Assembly: GCA_026018925.1 (NCBI GenBank) | Contig: JAKSZU010000004.1 | Coordinates: 12,602,964-12,666,963 of the forward strand | Direction of reading: 5' to 3' | DNA: 64,000 nt | Origin: Tupaia tana | Lineage: Eukaryota > Chordata > Mammalia > Scandentia > Tupaiidae | Part shown: piece after piece, positions 54,255-64,000 of the stretch | How the letters are laid out: every line of letters starts with the position of its first letter | Position numbering within the stretch: position 1 is the first letter of the stretch | Notes under the pieces: model-generated | What the model was told of the DNA's origin: nothing | Database searches by the model: none | Seen by the model: the letters and a program-made list of their open reading frames with translations, nothing else | Made by a program: the position numbers and the translations under genes

Positions 54255-56215
54255 TCAGGGGGCTCTGCGTGTAGTGGGGACGGGCTCTGCGTGTGGTCGG
54301 GAGGGCTCTGTGTGTGGTGGGGAGGGCTCTGCGTGTGGTGGGGAGGGCTCTGCGTGTGGTGGGGAGGGCTCTGTGTGTGGTGGGGAGGGCTCTGCGTGTG
54401 GTGGGGAGGGCTCTGCGTGTGGTGGGGAGGGCTCTGCGTGTGATGGGGAGGGCTCTGCATGTGATGGGGAGGATCTCTGCGTGTGGTGGGGAGGGGGCTC
54501 TGCGTGTGGTGGGGGAGGGGGCTCCGTGGTGTGGTGGGGAGGGGGCTCTGCGTGTGGTGGGGAGGGGCTCTGCGTGTGGTGGGGAGGGGGCTCCGCGTGT
54601 GATGGGGAGGGGCTCTGCGTGTGGTGGGGAGGGCTCTGCGTGTGGTGGGGAGGGCTCTGCGTGTGGTGGGGAGGGCTCTGCGTGTGATGGGGAGGGGGCT
54701 CTGCGTGTGGTGGGGAGGGGCTCTGCGTGTGATGGGGAGGGGCTCCGTGTGTGGTGGGGAGGGGGCTCTGCGTGTGATGGGGAGGGGCTCTGCGTGTGAT
54801 GGGGAGGGGGCTCCGTGTGTGGTGGGTGGGGAGGGGGCTCTGCGTGTGGTGGGGAGGGGGCTCTGCGTGTGATGGGGAGGGGGCTCCGTGTGTGGTGGGG
54901 AGGGGGCTCTGCGTGTGGTGGGGAGGGGCTCTGCGTGTGGTGGGGAGGGGCTCTGCGTGTGATGGGGAGGGGCTCCGTGTGTGGTGGGGAGGGGGCTCTG
55001 CGTGTGATGGGGAGGGGCTCTGCGTGTGATGGGGAGGGGGCTCCGTGTGTGGTGGGGAGGGGGCTCTGCGTGTGGTGGGGAGGGGGCTCTGCGTGTGATG
55101 GGGAGGGGCTCCGCGCGTGGTGGGGAGGGGGGCTCCGCGTGTGATGGGGAGGGGCTCTGCGTGTGATGGGGAGGGGCTCTGCGTGTGATGGGGAGGGGCT
55201 CCGTGTGTGGTGGGGAGGGGCTCTGCGTGTGGTGGGGAGGGGCTCTGCGTGTGATGGGGAGGGGCTCCGCGTGTGATGGGGAGGGGGCTCTGCGTGTGGT
55301 GGGGAGGGGCTCTGCGTGTGATGGGGAGGGGCTCCGTGTGTGGTGGGGAGGGGGCTCTGCGTGTGGTGGGGAGGGGCTCTGCGTGTGATGGGGAGGGGGC
55401 TCCGCGTGTGATGGGGAGGGGGCTCTGCGTGTGGTGGGGAGGGGCTCTGCGTGTGGTGGGGAGGGGGCTCTGCGTGTGGTGGGTAGGGCTCTGCGTGTGG
55501 TGGGGAGGGGCTCTGCGTGTGGTGGGGAGGGGCTCTGCGTGTGATGGGGAGGGGGCTCCGTGTGTGATGGGGAGGGGGCTCCGTGTGTGATGGGGAGGGG
55601 GCTCCGTGTGTGATGGGGAGGGGGCTCTGCGTGTGATGGGGAGGGGCTCTGCGTGTGATGGGGAGGGGGCTCTGCGTGTGGTGGGGAGGGGCTCTGCGTG
55701 TGGTGGGGAGGGGCTCCGCGTGTGGTGGGGAGGGGGCTCCGTGTGTGGTGGGGAGGGGGCTCTGCGTGTGATGGGGAGGGGGCTCTGCGTGTGGTGGGGA
55801 GGGCTCTGCGTGTGGTGGGGAGGGGCTCTGCGTGTGATGGGGAGGGGCTCCGCGTGTGATGGGGAGGGGGCTCTGCGTGTGGTGGGGAGGGGCTCTGCGT
55901 GTGATGGGGAGGGGGCTCTGCGTGTGGTGGGGAGGGGGCTCTGCGTGGTGGTGGGGAGGATCTCTGCGTGTGGTGGGGAGGGCTCTGGCGTGTGGTGGGG
56001 AGGGCTCTGCATGTGATGGGGAGGATCTCTGCGTGTGGTGGGAGGGGGCTCTGTGTGTGGTGGGGAGGGGCTCTGCATGTGGTGGGGAGGGCTCTGCGTG
56101 TGGTGGGGAGGGCTCTGCGTGTGGTGGGGAGGGCTCTGCGTGTGATGGGGAGGGCTCTGCATGTGATGGGGAGGATCTCTGCGTGTGGTGGGGAGGGCTC
56201 TGTGTGTGATGGGGA
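54255..56215 (+). repeat. 2-kb G-rich minisatellite, units of 21-23 bp
   Basis: Roughly 85-90 units of the type 'ctctgcgtgtggtggggagg', with variants tgtgatgg, tccgtgtg and ctgcatgtg. Unit length alternates between 21, 22 and 23 bp through G-run length (3, 4 or 5 G). The outer parts are mostly 21-bp units and the centre mostly 22-23 bp. The minus strand is open for 635 codons (54255-56162) as a His/Pro/Ser/Thr-rich repeat; since no unit frame contains a stop, this openness follows from the repeat. Confidence 0.97.
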
Positions 56216-56322
56216 AGATGAAACCTCCGTGCTATCTGTTCAAAGTTTCTTCATGAGGGGACTTTGAAAGGTTTGTTGAAAATGGGACTAAAGTACAAGC
56301 TTATTCTGTCGTAAAAGTTTAG

Positions 56323-56560
56323 GGGTGGCTGGCGCCATGGCCTGGTGGTGAGGGCACTAGGTCCCACGCGGTGCCTGCCTGCGTGGCTCCAGTTCTGACC
56401 CTGGCAGCTTAAAAACGTGCCAGGAGCCTGCACACCCCAAATCCCAACAGGATGGAGGAACAAGGGTTTGTGGCGTGCGGCAGAACACGCCCTGGGGGTG
56501 CTTTCTCTCTGCCCCCTCCTGTCTCTCTCTCTCTCTCTCTCTGGCAGGCACGCGTGACCT
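56323..56560 (+). repeat. Old SINE of the dominant family
   Basis: Head 'ggtggctggcgccatggcct', diverged body ('ccccaaatcccaacaggatg'), CT-rich run. It joins the next unit directly. Confidence 0.7.
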
Positions 56561-56562
56561 CT

Positions 56563-56810
56563 GGCATGCTGAGCGGTTCAAATCCCAGACCTGGCAGTTT
56601 AAAAAACATGATAGGCATGTGTGTGTGCATGCCAAAGACCCCAAAGGAGAAACAGAGGAGTTTGTCATAACACTGACTCCAGGTGGGTACTGGGACTGCA
56701 GTGACCACTCCCTGACTCCCCATGGGGAGGGCTTTCTCACCGTACCCTCTCACTGTCTCTCTCTGGTGAGCACATGCACCCTCCAGCAAATTTAAACAAA
56801 ACAAAACAAA
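56563..56810 (+). repeat. Old SINE, partial head, directly following
   Basis: Starts near the B-box-like GGTTCAAATCC, then body, CT run, tail 'ccctccagcaaatttaaaca'. Together with the preceding unit it has a dimer-like layout. Confidence 0.65.
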
Positions 56811-58518
56811 AACCCAATGAGGACATTAGAAGAAAGAAAATTACCTCGAGAACATGAATGCAAAAGCAACTAAAACATTTAGCACATAATATCCAGAAAT
56901 ACATTAAAAGGCTAGTATATTATGACCAAGTGGAACTTATACCAGAAATGCGAGGCTGGTGTGTAATACGAAGGGGGCGGGAAGCGATAACCAACTGACC
57001 GACACACGGTACATTTCAGAACATCACGCTGAGCAAAGGCCCCTAAAAACCTACCTTGCCATTCAATGCCTATGAAATTCTAGAACATGCGAAATTAGCG
57101 CACGGTGGCACAAGGGGCGAGGCTGGGAGGCTGTGCGAAGCTGAGCGGAGGAGGCACAGCTGGGGGGCGGCCGCGACACGCCTGAGAGGGCCATGTCACG
57201 TGGTCATATAGAGAATGGTTGCACATGCGTAAAGTGTGCACACGTGTGTGTGCGTGCCTGTGCTGTACATGCGTGTGTGTCACATAGCAGCACCACCCAC
57301 CAGCGGGGCAGCTGAGGTCACATTGGCCTCGCCCTCTCCCCGACCCTCACCCTGTCACTGCCGGCTGGACCAGTCCTGAGCAGCGACTCAGGGCCTCGCC
57401 TCCCCCCACCCACCGCTGTCCTCTAAGTGGTTCTTGCTACTGGGCGCGGTCCTTCCTAAAGGGCAGGTGCTGTATTTGGAGGTGACCCCAGGAGGCACTG
57501 CGGGGAGGGGTGTGGGGAGGAGGGAGGAAAGCTGGAAAGGTGGGAACAGGAGCAGTGGCCCTGAGGCTTATCCCGCAGGGACATCTAAGGGACAGTATGG
57601 GACGCAACTCAGGCTTGTCATGTGGAGGGAAGCCAAGGAGCCACCTGCTCGCTCCCACTCCTCGCTGTGAGGGGCACCCCTGGGTGTTGAACCCCTGGCA
57701 CACTGGGCTGTGCTGTCCCAGGACCAGGGTGCCCCCAGGTGGGGCAGTAAGAGAGGCAGGGCCAGTGTGCTGGGATCCCGTAGGAACCCTGAGGGGCCGG
57801 AGACACTGCGGGGAGCCTGTGCACTTGGGGACCCCTTCCCGGGAAAACGCCTTCTTCTGCCTGGCCAGCCTGGGCTGTGGTCCCAGCTCCCGCTACAAAC
57901 AGCCAAACGCCTCTGTCTGCGAGCACCCCCAACTTCCGCTAAGTGCTTAATTTGCTGCAAATTAAACTTAATGGGACTGGAGTAATTATGTTGACTTGTT
58001 AAAGCACGTAGAGATAAATACATGATTAGATATTTTAGAATATAAACTTTCCCATTGTGGTCCCCAAGAGAGCCAGAGGGAGGGCGCTGAGGGAGTCAGA
58101 GAGACGCTGACAACGCGGGAGGGTCTTGGAAACCCCCAAGGATGCCCTCATCCCCGGTGGGGAGAGGAGCCCAGGCCCACCCCCCGGGAGAGTGATTTGG
58201 CCAAAACACCCAAAGCCTTAAAATCGCCCCCACCTATTGACCCGATGAGACCACAACTCTATCACAAGGAAGGGGCCAACTGTGAGGATTGGTCATCCTG
58301 GCACAGGTCATAATGGCTAATGATGTGGGACCATCTGGATTCTGCCTCACAGGAGACGCGCTGTCAGATACGGGGCAGTTACACGCTGGACTGCTGCAGC
58401 CGTGGCTATGCTTCAAGTGCGTCCCCAGAACTCACGTGCTGAACTTTGGTTGTGATGGTATTAGGAGGATGGAAACGCAGTCCAAGTGTGGAATCAGCCT
58501 AGGGAGGTGAGGGAATTA
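56811..58518. other. No gene recognised
   Basis: AT-rich at both ends, GC-rich in the middle, with short CA/TG runs near 57230-57280. No known repeats or domains seen. Confidence 0.45.
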
Positions 58519-58781
58519 AGGACCAGCAGTTAGCATAATGGCTATGTCTCTGGACTCCCATGTAGTTGACCGCGGTTCAAGTCCCGGGCCCGAAGGCTTA
58601 AACTCACGCCGGGCGCGTGTGCGTGCATGCCCAAGATCCCGAGAGGAGAATGGAGGAGAAGGGACTGCGGCGTGACCATCCCCCCTGGGGGGTGATTTCT
58701 CGCTTTCTGTCTCTCTGTCTCTCTCTGGTGAGCGCACGCGCCCTATAGCGAAAACCTCTCCAAAAAAAAAAAAAAAGAAAG
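58519..58781 (+). repeat. tRNA-headed SINE, long form
   Basis: Head 'aaggaccagcagttagcata', B box GGTTCAAGTCC, hairpin element, tail 'gccctatagcgaaaacctct' and A14. Confidence 0.92.
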
Positions 58782-59522
58782 GAAAAGAAACCTTCCAAGG
58801 GTCATTCACATTGGAAGATTGCTCATGAATAAAAATCAGCAAATAAAAGCAACAGGTGAAACTGGACAGAAAATAAATTTCTAGTTTTGCATAGGACAAA
58901 AATAAAACTCAGATGGTATATGCAAAAACACCAACAGATGTTAGCTCTGGGTGGCTAACATCTGATTTTATTTTTTATGTTTAAATTTTTTCTGCATAAC
59001 ATCTATGGATAAAGTATTATTTTAAACTAGCTTTAAACAGAGGCAGGTGTAAAAGGACCTCACACCCTTGTCCCAAAAGGAGTCTTTGTGCACTCAGCTC
59101 TGGGAGCAGAGCTCTGACCTCAGCTCTCCGAGTCCTCCTCTAAGTGGCCTGCTGGAGCTGCAGGCTGTCACGCGGAGTCCCCACCTGCTCTCGTGGTGGA
59201 ACACCGATGCTGCTGGGGCGGACGGGTGCCTGTGGGAAAGGCGCATTCACCGTCCCCACTCCTCGCAGACGGGGCGGCCAGTGGGATGTGAATGGCAGTC
59301 TTCAGCTTGGCTTGCAGGAACGCTCTTCAATGGAAACTCAGCAGCTGACAGAAGTGTCCTGTCCTTTTGTCCCCTCTCTGTCCAGGAGATGACAGCCATT
59401 CGTGCAGTCCCGGGTAGCAGCCATAGTAAGAGCAACAGGCAGTCTTCAGGGTGAGGTCAAGCACCATGCGTGCTAAACAAAAGCTGGAAAATGAGACATT
59501 AGCAAATATTTAATGTGAATCT
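58782..59522. other. No gene recognised
   Basis: AT-rich to about 59050, then GC-richer with a 128-codon frame (59068-59454) without known domains. Confidence 0.45.
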
Positions 59523-59781
59523 GGGCTGGTAGGTGGTGTGGAGATTAAGGCACTGGATCCCAGATGGCCAACTATGTGGTTTGAGTCCTGGACCCGGCTG
59601 CTCGAAACTCATGGCAGGCCTGTGTTCATGCATGTCCAAATCCCGAGAGGACAGAGGAGAAGGGATAGTGGCATGGCCATCCCCCCTGGGGGTGATTTCT
59701 CACTTTCCCTCTCACTGTCTCTCTCTGTCTCTGTCTCTATAGCAAGGACATACACCCTATAACAAAATCTAAAAAAAAAAA
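59523..59781 (+). repeat. tRNA-headed SINE, long form
   Basis: Head 'ggctggtaggtggtgtggag', B box GGTTTGAGTCC, body, CT-rich run, tail 'ccctataacaaaatct' and A11. Confidence 0.85.
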
Positions 59782-61160
59782 GTGGGCCAACAGGGAATAT
59801 GTGAGCTTTCTGTGTAAGGTTCCTGGAAAGACGAAGAGTCGTCTTCACGTTGTTTAAGCCACGACCTTCCAGGTCCCTGCTCCTTGCAGCTCCGTGCAGC
59901 TCCTCACGGCGCCTGGCAGACAGCCACGCATGCGGAGGTGGGCAGAGCCCTGTGGACGCGGGGATCACAGCGAACCTGGTGAGGAAGTGACGGTTCCCCA
60001 GACTTCTGCCCCAGCACAGGGTGAGCGCCAGGCCAGGACGACCATAAGTAGAAACCACCAGTGGGAAACCTCGGTGGGGGCTGGGGGCTGGGTTCTGGGG
60101 GTAAGCCTGTGGGTGTGGCCCGGCCTCCTGGGGCAGGACGGGTTTTGTCAGGACAGTGGAGCTGATTACCTCCAGATCGCGGGGACGCAAGACAAGCCTG
60201 GGGAGTGGAGAGTGAAGCACGGCTTTTGCATGAGACCCTGAGAAAGCCATGCTCTGCCTCATTCTCGTCTGTTCGTGGGAGGCAGTGGTGACAAAAATTC
60301 CTTGCTCGGCCTCACCTCCCATGAGGCCTCCCGGCCACCATCTCCGGCTCCCGGAGACTCACCCCGCAGTACCCTGTCTTTCCTGCCAGGAGGGAGCGCT
60401 GAGGGGGTGGCGCTGGCGCCCCTGTATCTGCAGGCCTAGAGAAGGCCTCAGCAGGTCACAGGACCCCGGTGCAGCTCAGCGAATGAGGGGTGGGTGAGCC
60501 GCTGGGTCCCGGTGTCCACACTCGGGCTGGCAGCCTGGCCCCTCTGGGTTCTTCCAGGTGCTTCTTGGAAAGGCCTCCCAGTTGGGCAGGACCGCCCTGC
60601 TCTGTTTTTGGACCCCAGACCCCCATTACTGTCCATCTCACCGGAAGAGCCTTGGCTGGGAGCTGGGGTGCAGTGAAGGGACAGGTGACACAGACTCGCC
60701 TCCACGGCTCCCACGGAGCTCCGGGGACACTCCAGGCCCGGCTCCTCCGCACCTGACCTGGCGTCGTTCCCACCCCTGCTGGAGCCCCGCCCTGGTGCAG
60801 ACCTCGCCATGACACCCTGGTCCCCTCTGCAGCCTGGGCACTTCCCGTCCTGCCCTGGGCTGGTCCTTAGGGCGCTCGCCCTTCCTCCGGGACCCGCCCT
60901 CTGCAGTCTGAGGGCCACCAGACACCCCGCGGAGTTACTGCTGAGTAACCCAGTCTCCTGCCTCCTGGGGACTGAGGTTTCCTGGGAGCGGGAGCTGTGC
61001 TGGCCCCTCAGTGGACGCCCTGCTGGAGCCTGGGGCCCGGAGCCGGCTGACCCTGCCCAGGGGCCAGGCCAGTGTCACCAGCAGCTGATCCTGGAGGGAA
61101 GCGGCGGGGTCAACGGAAGGAGCTGGAAGGTCTGCAGGGCAGGGACGGCAGGGCTGGCCG
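59782..61160. other. GC-rich stretch, no gene recognised
   Basis: Overlapping frames of up to 237 codons on both strands; the longest (59609-60322 minus) runs into the neighbouring SINE. No domains recognised. Confidence 0.45.
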
Positions 61161-61164
61161 GGAT

Positions 61165-61310
61165 GTGCCCCCTCGTCCCAGCCTGCGGTGTGGGTGTCAC
61201 CCGGACCTGGGATCAAGCCCCAGCCCTGCCACGTCCCCCCGCCCACGACCGAGGCACGCCCGGCTCCTCTCTGAGTCTCCTCCTCTGTAGATGGGAGGAT
61301 GGCTCCTGCC
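61165..61310 (+). repeat. MIR-type remnant
   Basis: 'gacctgggatcaagccccag', 'tctgagtctcctcctctgta' and 'gatgggaggatggctcctg' follow MIR order. Confidence 0.6.
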
Positions 61311-64000
61311 AGGGGTGGCTGCGGGAGGGGGTGGTGGTGGGTGTGGCTGCGCTGGGGGGCTGGCAGGACGCCTGCTGTGGGCAGGTGATCACAGGCGAGC
61401 TCTGGGGGCCGAGGCCGTGCGGGGAGGGGCGGACCGCTCACCCTCCCTGGGCCTGTTCCCGCCTCTGCCGTCATCTCTGTCGAGGACTGTCAAGAGCATC
61501 ACCACGATGACAGCCCGCTGCCAGTGGGGGCTCCATCCCGTCGGCTTCTTCCCCCCCGCCCGGTAGGAATGCCCCTGAGCAGCCTGGGCAGGGAAGACCG
61601 GGAGCTAAGGGGGCAGCAGGGACATGCCCGGGCGCCCGGAGCCCCAGGGTGCGCCCCCTGCTGGCAGGCAGCAGCTCTGGGCTCCATTGCCCACCGCAGA
61701 TGCTGCAGGAGTCCATCTGCCTGCGGTGGTCCGAGCTGCAGTCCCAGAGCAGGAAGGGCACCTGAGCGTGGGGCCCCTGCTTGGCACTGAAGCCTGAGCC
61801 TCCAGCTGCCTTGGAAGGAGGCCTGACCCAGGCCTCTGGCTGGACGAGAGGCAGCTCTGTGGCCCTCAGGTCTCACTGCCCGAAGGCCCGGTGACTCTAC
61901 TGGGGAAGGGGATACTCCTTGTCCTCCCTGGGACCAAGCCTGGGGGCGATCTGTCCCCCAGTGGCAGACAAGCTAGTGGGCCCCTCAGGGATGACACTTG
62001 GCCTCAGTGGGGTCTGGGCTGTGGAGTTCAGGCAGGGCTGTCTCCAGGATTAAGCCCAGCAGAGCCTGGGGAGGAGGAGTGACTCTGGGGGCTTTGACTG
62101 GAAGGCCCAATGGGGTGGGGTTGGGCCTTGAGACCCGAGGTCTACAGCCAGGGGTGCTTGTTCTGGGCAGGTCAAGCCCCAGCTGCTCCAGGACCTGGCC
62201 TGGGCGGTGACTTGCTCCCTGGCCTGCCCTGGCCCTGGTCTGAGGGGTTGGATCCAGTTAGACGTCCTAGCCCTGCCCCAGCTCGGGACTCCGCCCCCTT
62301 TTCCGGCTGTCCAGAGCAGAGGGCGCTGGCCTGGCTGCTGGCCAGAGCCCTTCTGAGGTGCAGGGGGCAGCCACAGTGGACCGAGAGGGAAAGAGGTCTG
62401 ACTGGCATTTCCAAGGGGCTTTCTGACATGAGCTGGGGTGGGGAGGGGACCCGAGCCACTGTCACCCCGCCTGGTGGGCTGTGAGTGTGCACATGTGCGT
62501 GTGTGCATGTGTGAACGTGTGCTTGTATCCGCATGCCCGCCTGGGCATCTGAGCTGCCGAGGGTGCAGGGTCCTGGAGGTGGGCATGGGCGCTGGGAAGG
62601 GCTGGATCGGAGCCTGGGAACCTGTGACCTCCACCTGGCACGCTCTTGGGCCTCGGCGTGCCCGTCAGCACACTGAAAAGAGCCCCCGAGGGCCCCGCGT
62701 TTCTGAGCTGAGCCCCTAGCTCCGGGTGGGGGGCCTGTCAGGTGGAGCGGCCCCGGGGACAGGCCCTCCGGGGGTCCTGGGTGCTCCCACGCCGTCTTGG
62801 TCACGTGGCTCCTGTTGGCTCAGGAGCCCGGAGGCCTGATCTGGGGTCGCAGTGAGCGAGTGTGGCCAGCCGGATCTCCTGGGGTCAGAGGCCGGAAGGG
62901 CGCCTGTTTGCCTGGGAGGCTGGCAGGGTCCATACCTGGCGCTGTGGCAGGGCTGGCTGGAGGCCCACATACCTCGCTCTGGAAGCCGTCGGGCCCAAGG
63001 GAGTCCCTCATCTACCCAGAAACATCGACCAGCCGCTCCCAGTCTTCGTTGTTACAAGCGAGCCCTGCGAATCATGCCAGTCTCCCTTGCGGGCATGGGA
63101 GCGCTCCGGGCCGTCCCAGGAGTGGGCCTGCTGCAGGGTGAGGTGTGTGCGTGTTCTGCTTCACAAGAGGGCGCCAAAGTGGCCACCAAGAGCCTGCACC
63201 CTCCACACCTGCGCGTGGGTGGGGATTTCCATGGTCCCCGGGGACCGCGACCTCTATTTTGCCCCAGCAGGCGTAATGGAGCTCTCGGGTCCGTAGTTCA
63301 TGTTTCCCGACTCCAGTGAGGTGCATGCACCTGAGTGATCATTACCCACTCAGGCGTCTTGAAATGCCCGTCCCTGCCCTCCGCCTCCTACCGACTTCCA
63401 CCCGTGTCGCGGTCTCTCTAGGAAGCCTTTCTCTGGGCACAGGGCGGACCACAGCCGGCTCGTGCGCTGTCGGACCTGCCCCGTGAGTGGCTGGTCTTGC
63501 AGCTGGCTTGTTTAGGGAGACACTGAGCACACAGGACGCTTTGTCTGAATCAGATCAAATTGATAGTGTTTCCTTCACGTGTGACCTGTTTCTACTTTGA
63601 TAAATACCTTCTTTCCTGCCCAAAGTCATAAAAATAGTCCACATTTTCTTAGGAAGGCGTAGCGATCAAACTGCAAAGGCCGGGCAGTTATGGCTGTGGG
63701 CGGGCCGCGGCTCCGGATAGGGGACCCCGGGGCTTCCGTGGCCCGGGCGAGGCTCTGAGTCCCGCTGGGCTGTGTGCACAGGCAGGCGGCGGGTGGGCAG
63801 GCAGCTGTGTAGACGGCAGCTGTTGCACATCTGGCAAATTACGGGTCAGAAAGAGGAGACAGTGAAGTAGCAGACAAGGCCACGCGCGAGGACCGCATGC
63901 TTTCTGGCCTTGTCCCCGGAGATGTAACTCACGGCGCTTCGCCTTTGCAGCTGCCCTCCGCATTCCCGTTTCATTGGCGAGGAAGTGGCACCGAGAGCAC
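61311..64000. other. GC-rich stretch to the window end, no gene recognised
   Basis: No named repeats apart from a TG-rich run (62480-62525). Frames of up to 233 codons on both strands look compositional. Confidence 0.45.

Noticed and set aside
54255..56162. 635-codon His/Pro-rich protein on the minus strand
   Set aside because: It is entirely inside the minisatellite; no unit frame contains a stop, so the length follows from the repeat. No start context, splice sites or unique sequence.
59609..60322. 237-codon minus-strand frame
   Set aside because: Its C-terminal third is the antisense of a SINE and the remainder has no recognisable domain.

Overview
The window is nuclear genomic DNA from a placental mammal. 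The evidence is old antisense L1 sequence, many MIR-type remnants, and one recognisable gene family, CD24. The species is not fixed by the sequence. The dominant interspersed repeat is a tRNA-headed SINE of about 260 bp that I cannot match to the well-known mammalian families (Alu, B1/B2, CAN, ERE, CHR, VES, AfroSINE, rabbit C, hedgehog or shrew SINEs). There are no operons, phage, CRISPR arrays or other prokaryotic systems. Almost all open frames here are chance frames in GC-rich or tandem-repeat DNA.

Region 1 (1-21160) is a near-identical pair of 10-kb blocks, 1-10031 and 11130-21160. They are separated by a 100-N assembly gap (10032-10131) and about 1 kb of minisatellite-rich sequence. Each block carries the same SINE and L1 layout and an intact 69-codon CD24-like open reading frame (4388-4597 and 15821-16030) under a GC-box-rich, CpG-dense promoter-like segment. 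The blocks differ by two SINE presence/absence events and scattered substitutions. The first block runs straight into the gap, so the likeliest explanation is two overlapping contig ends (two haplotypes) that were not merged. A true tandem duplication remains possible.

Region 2 (21160-34000) is ordinary intergenic or intronic DNA. It contains MIRs, several young SINEs with perfect target-site duplications, a two-unit SINE, and two long antisense L1 remnants (about 26430-27665 and 31490-33995).

Region 3 (34000-64000) is GC-rich and gene-poor as far as can be read. It holds MIR fragments, a 55-bp repeat (39911-40130), a 58-bp minisatellite (about 43440-44270), an AT-rich island with an unexplained 150-codon frame (44671-45123), more SINEs, and a 2-kb G-rich minisatellite of 21-23 bp units (about 54255-56215). 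The complementary strand of that last array is open for 635 codons. No conserved exon other than the CD24-like frame could be recognised.

The items most worth following are the unidentified SINE family, with its single and double forms and recent activity, the single-exon CD24-like gene that lacks every N-glycosylation site, and the probable false duplication.
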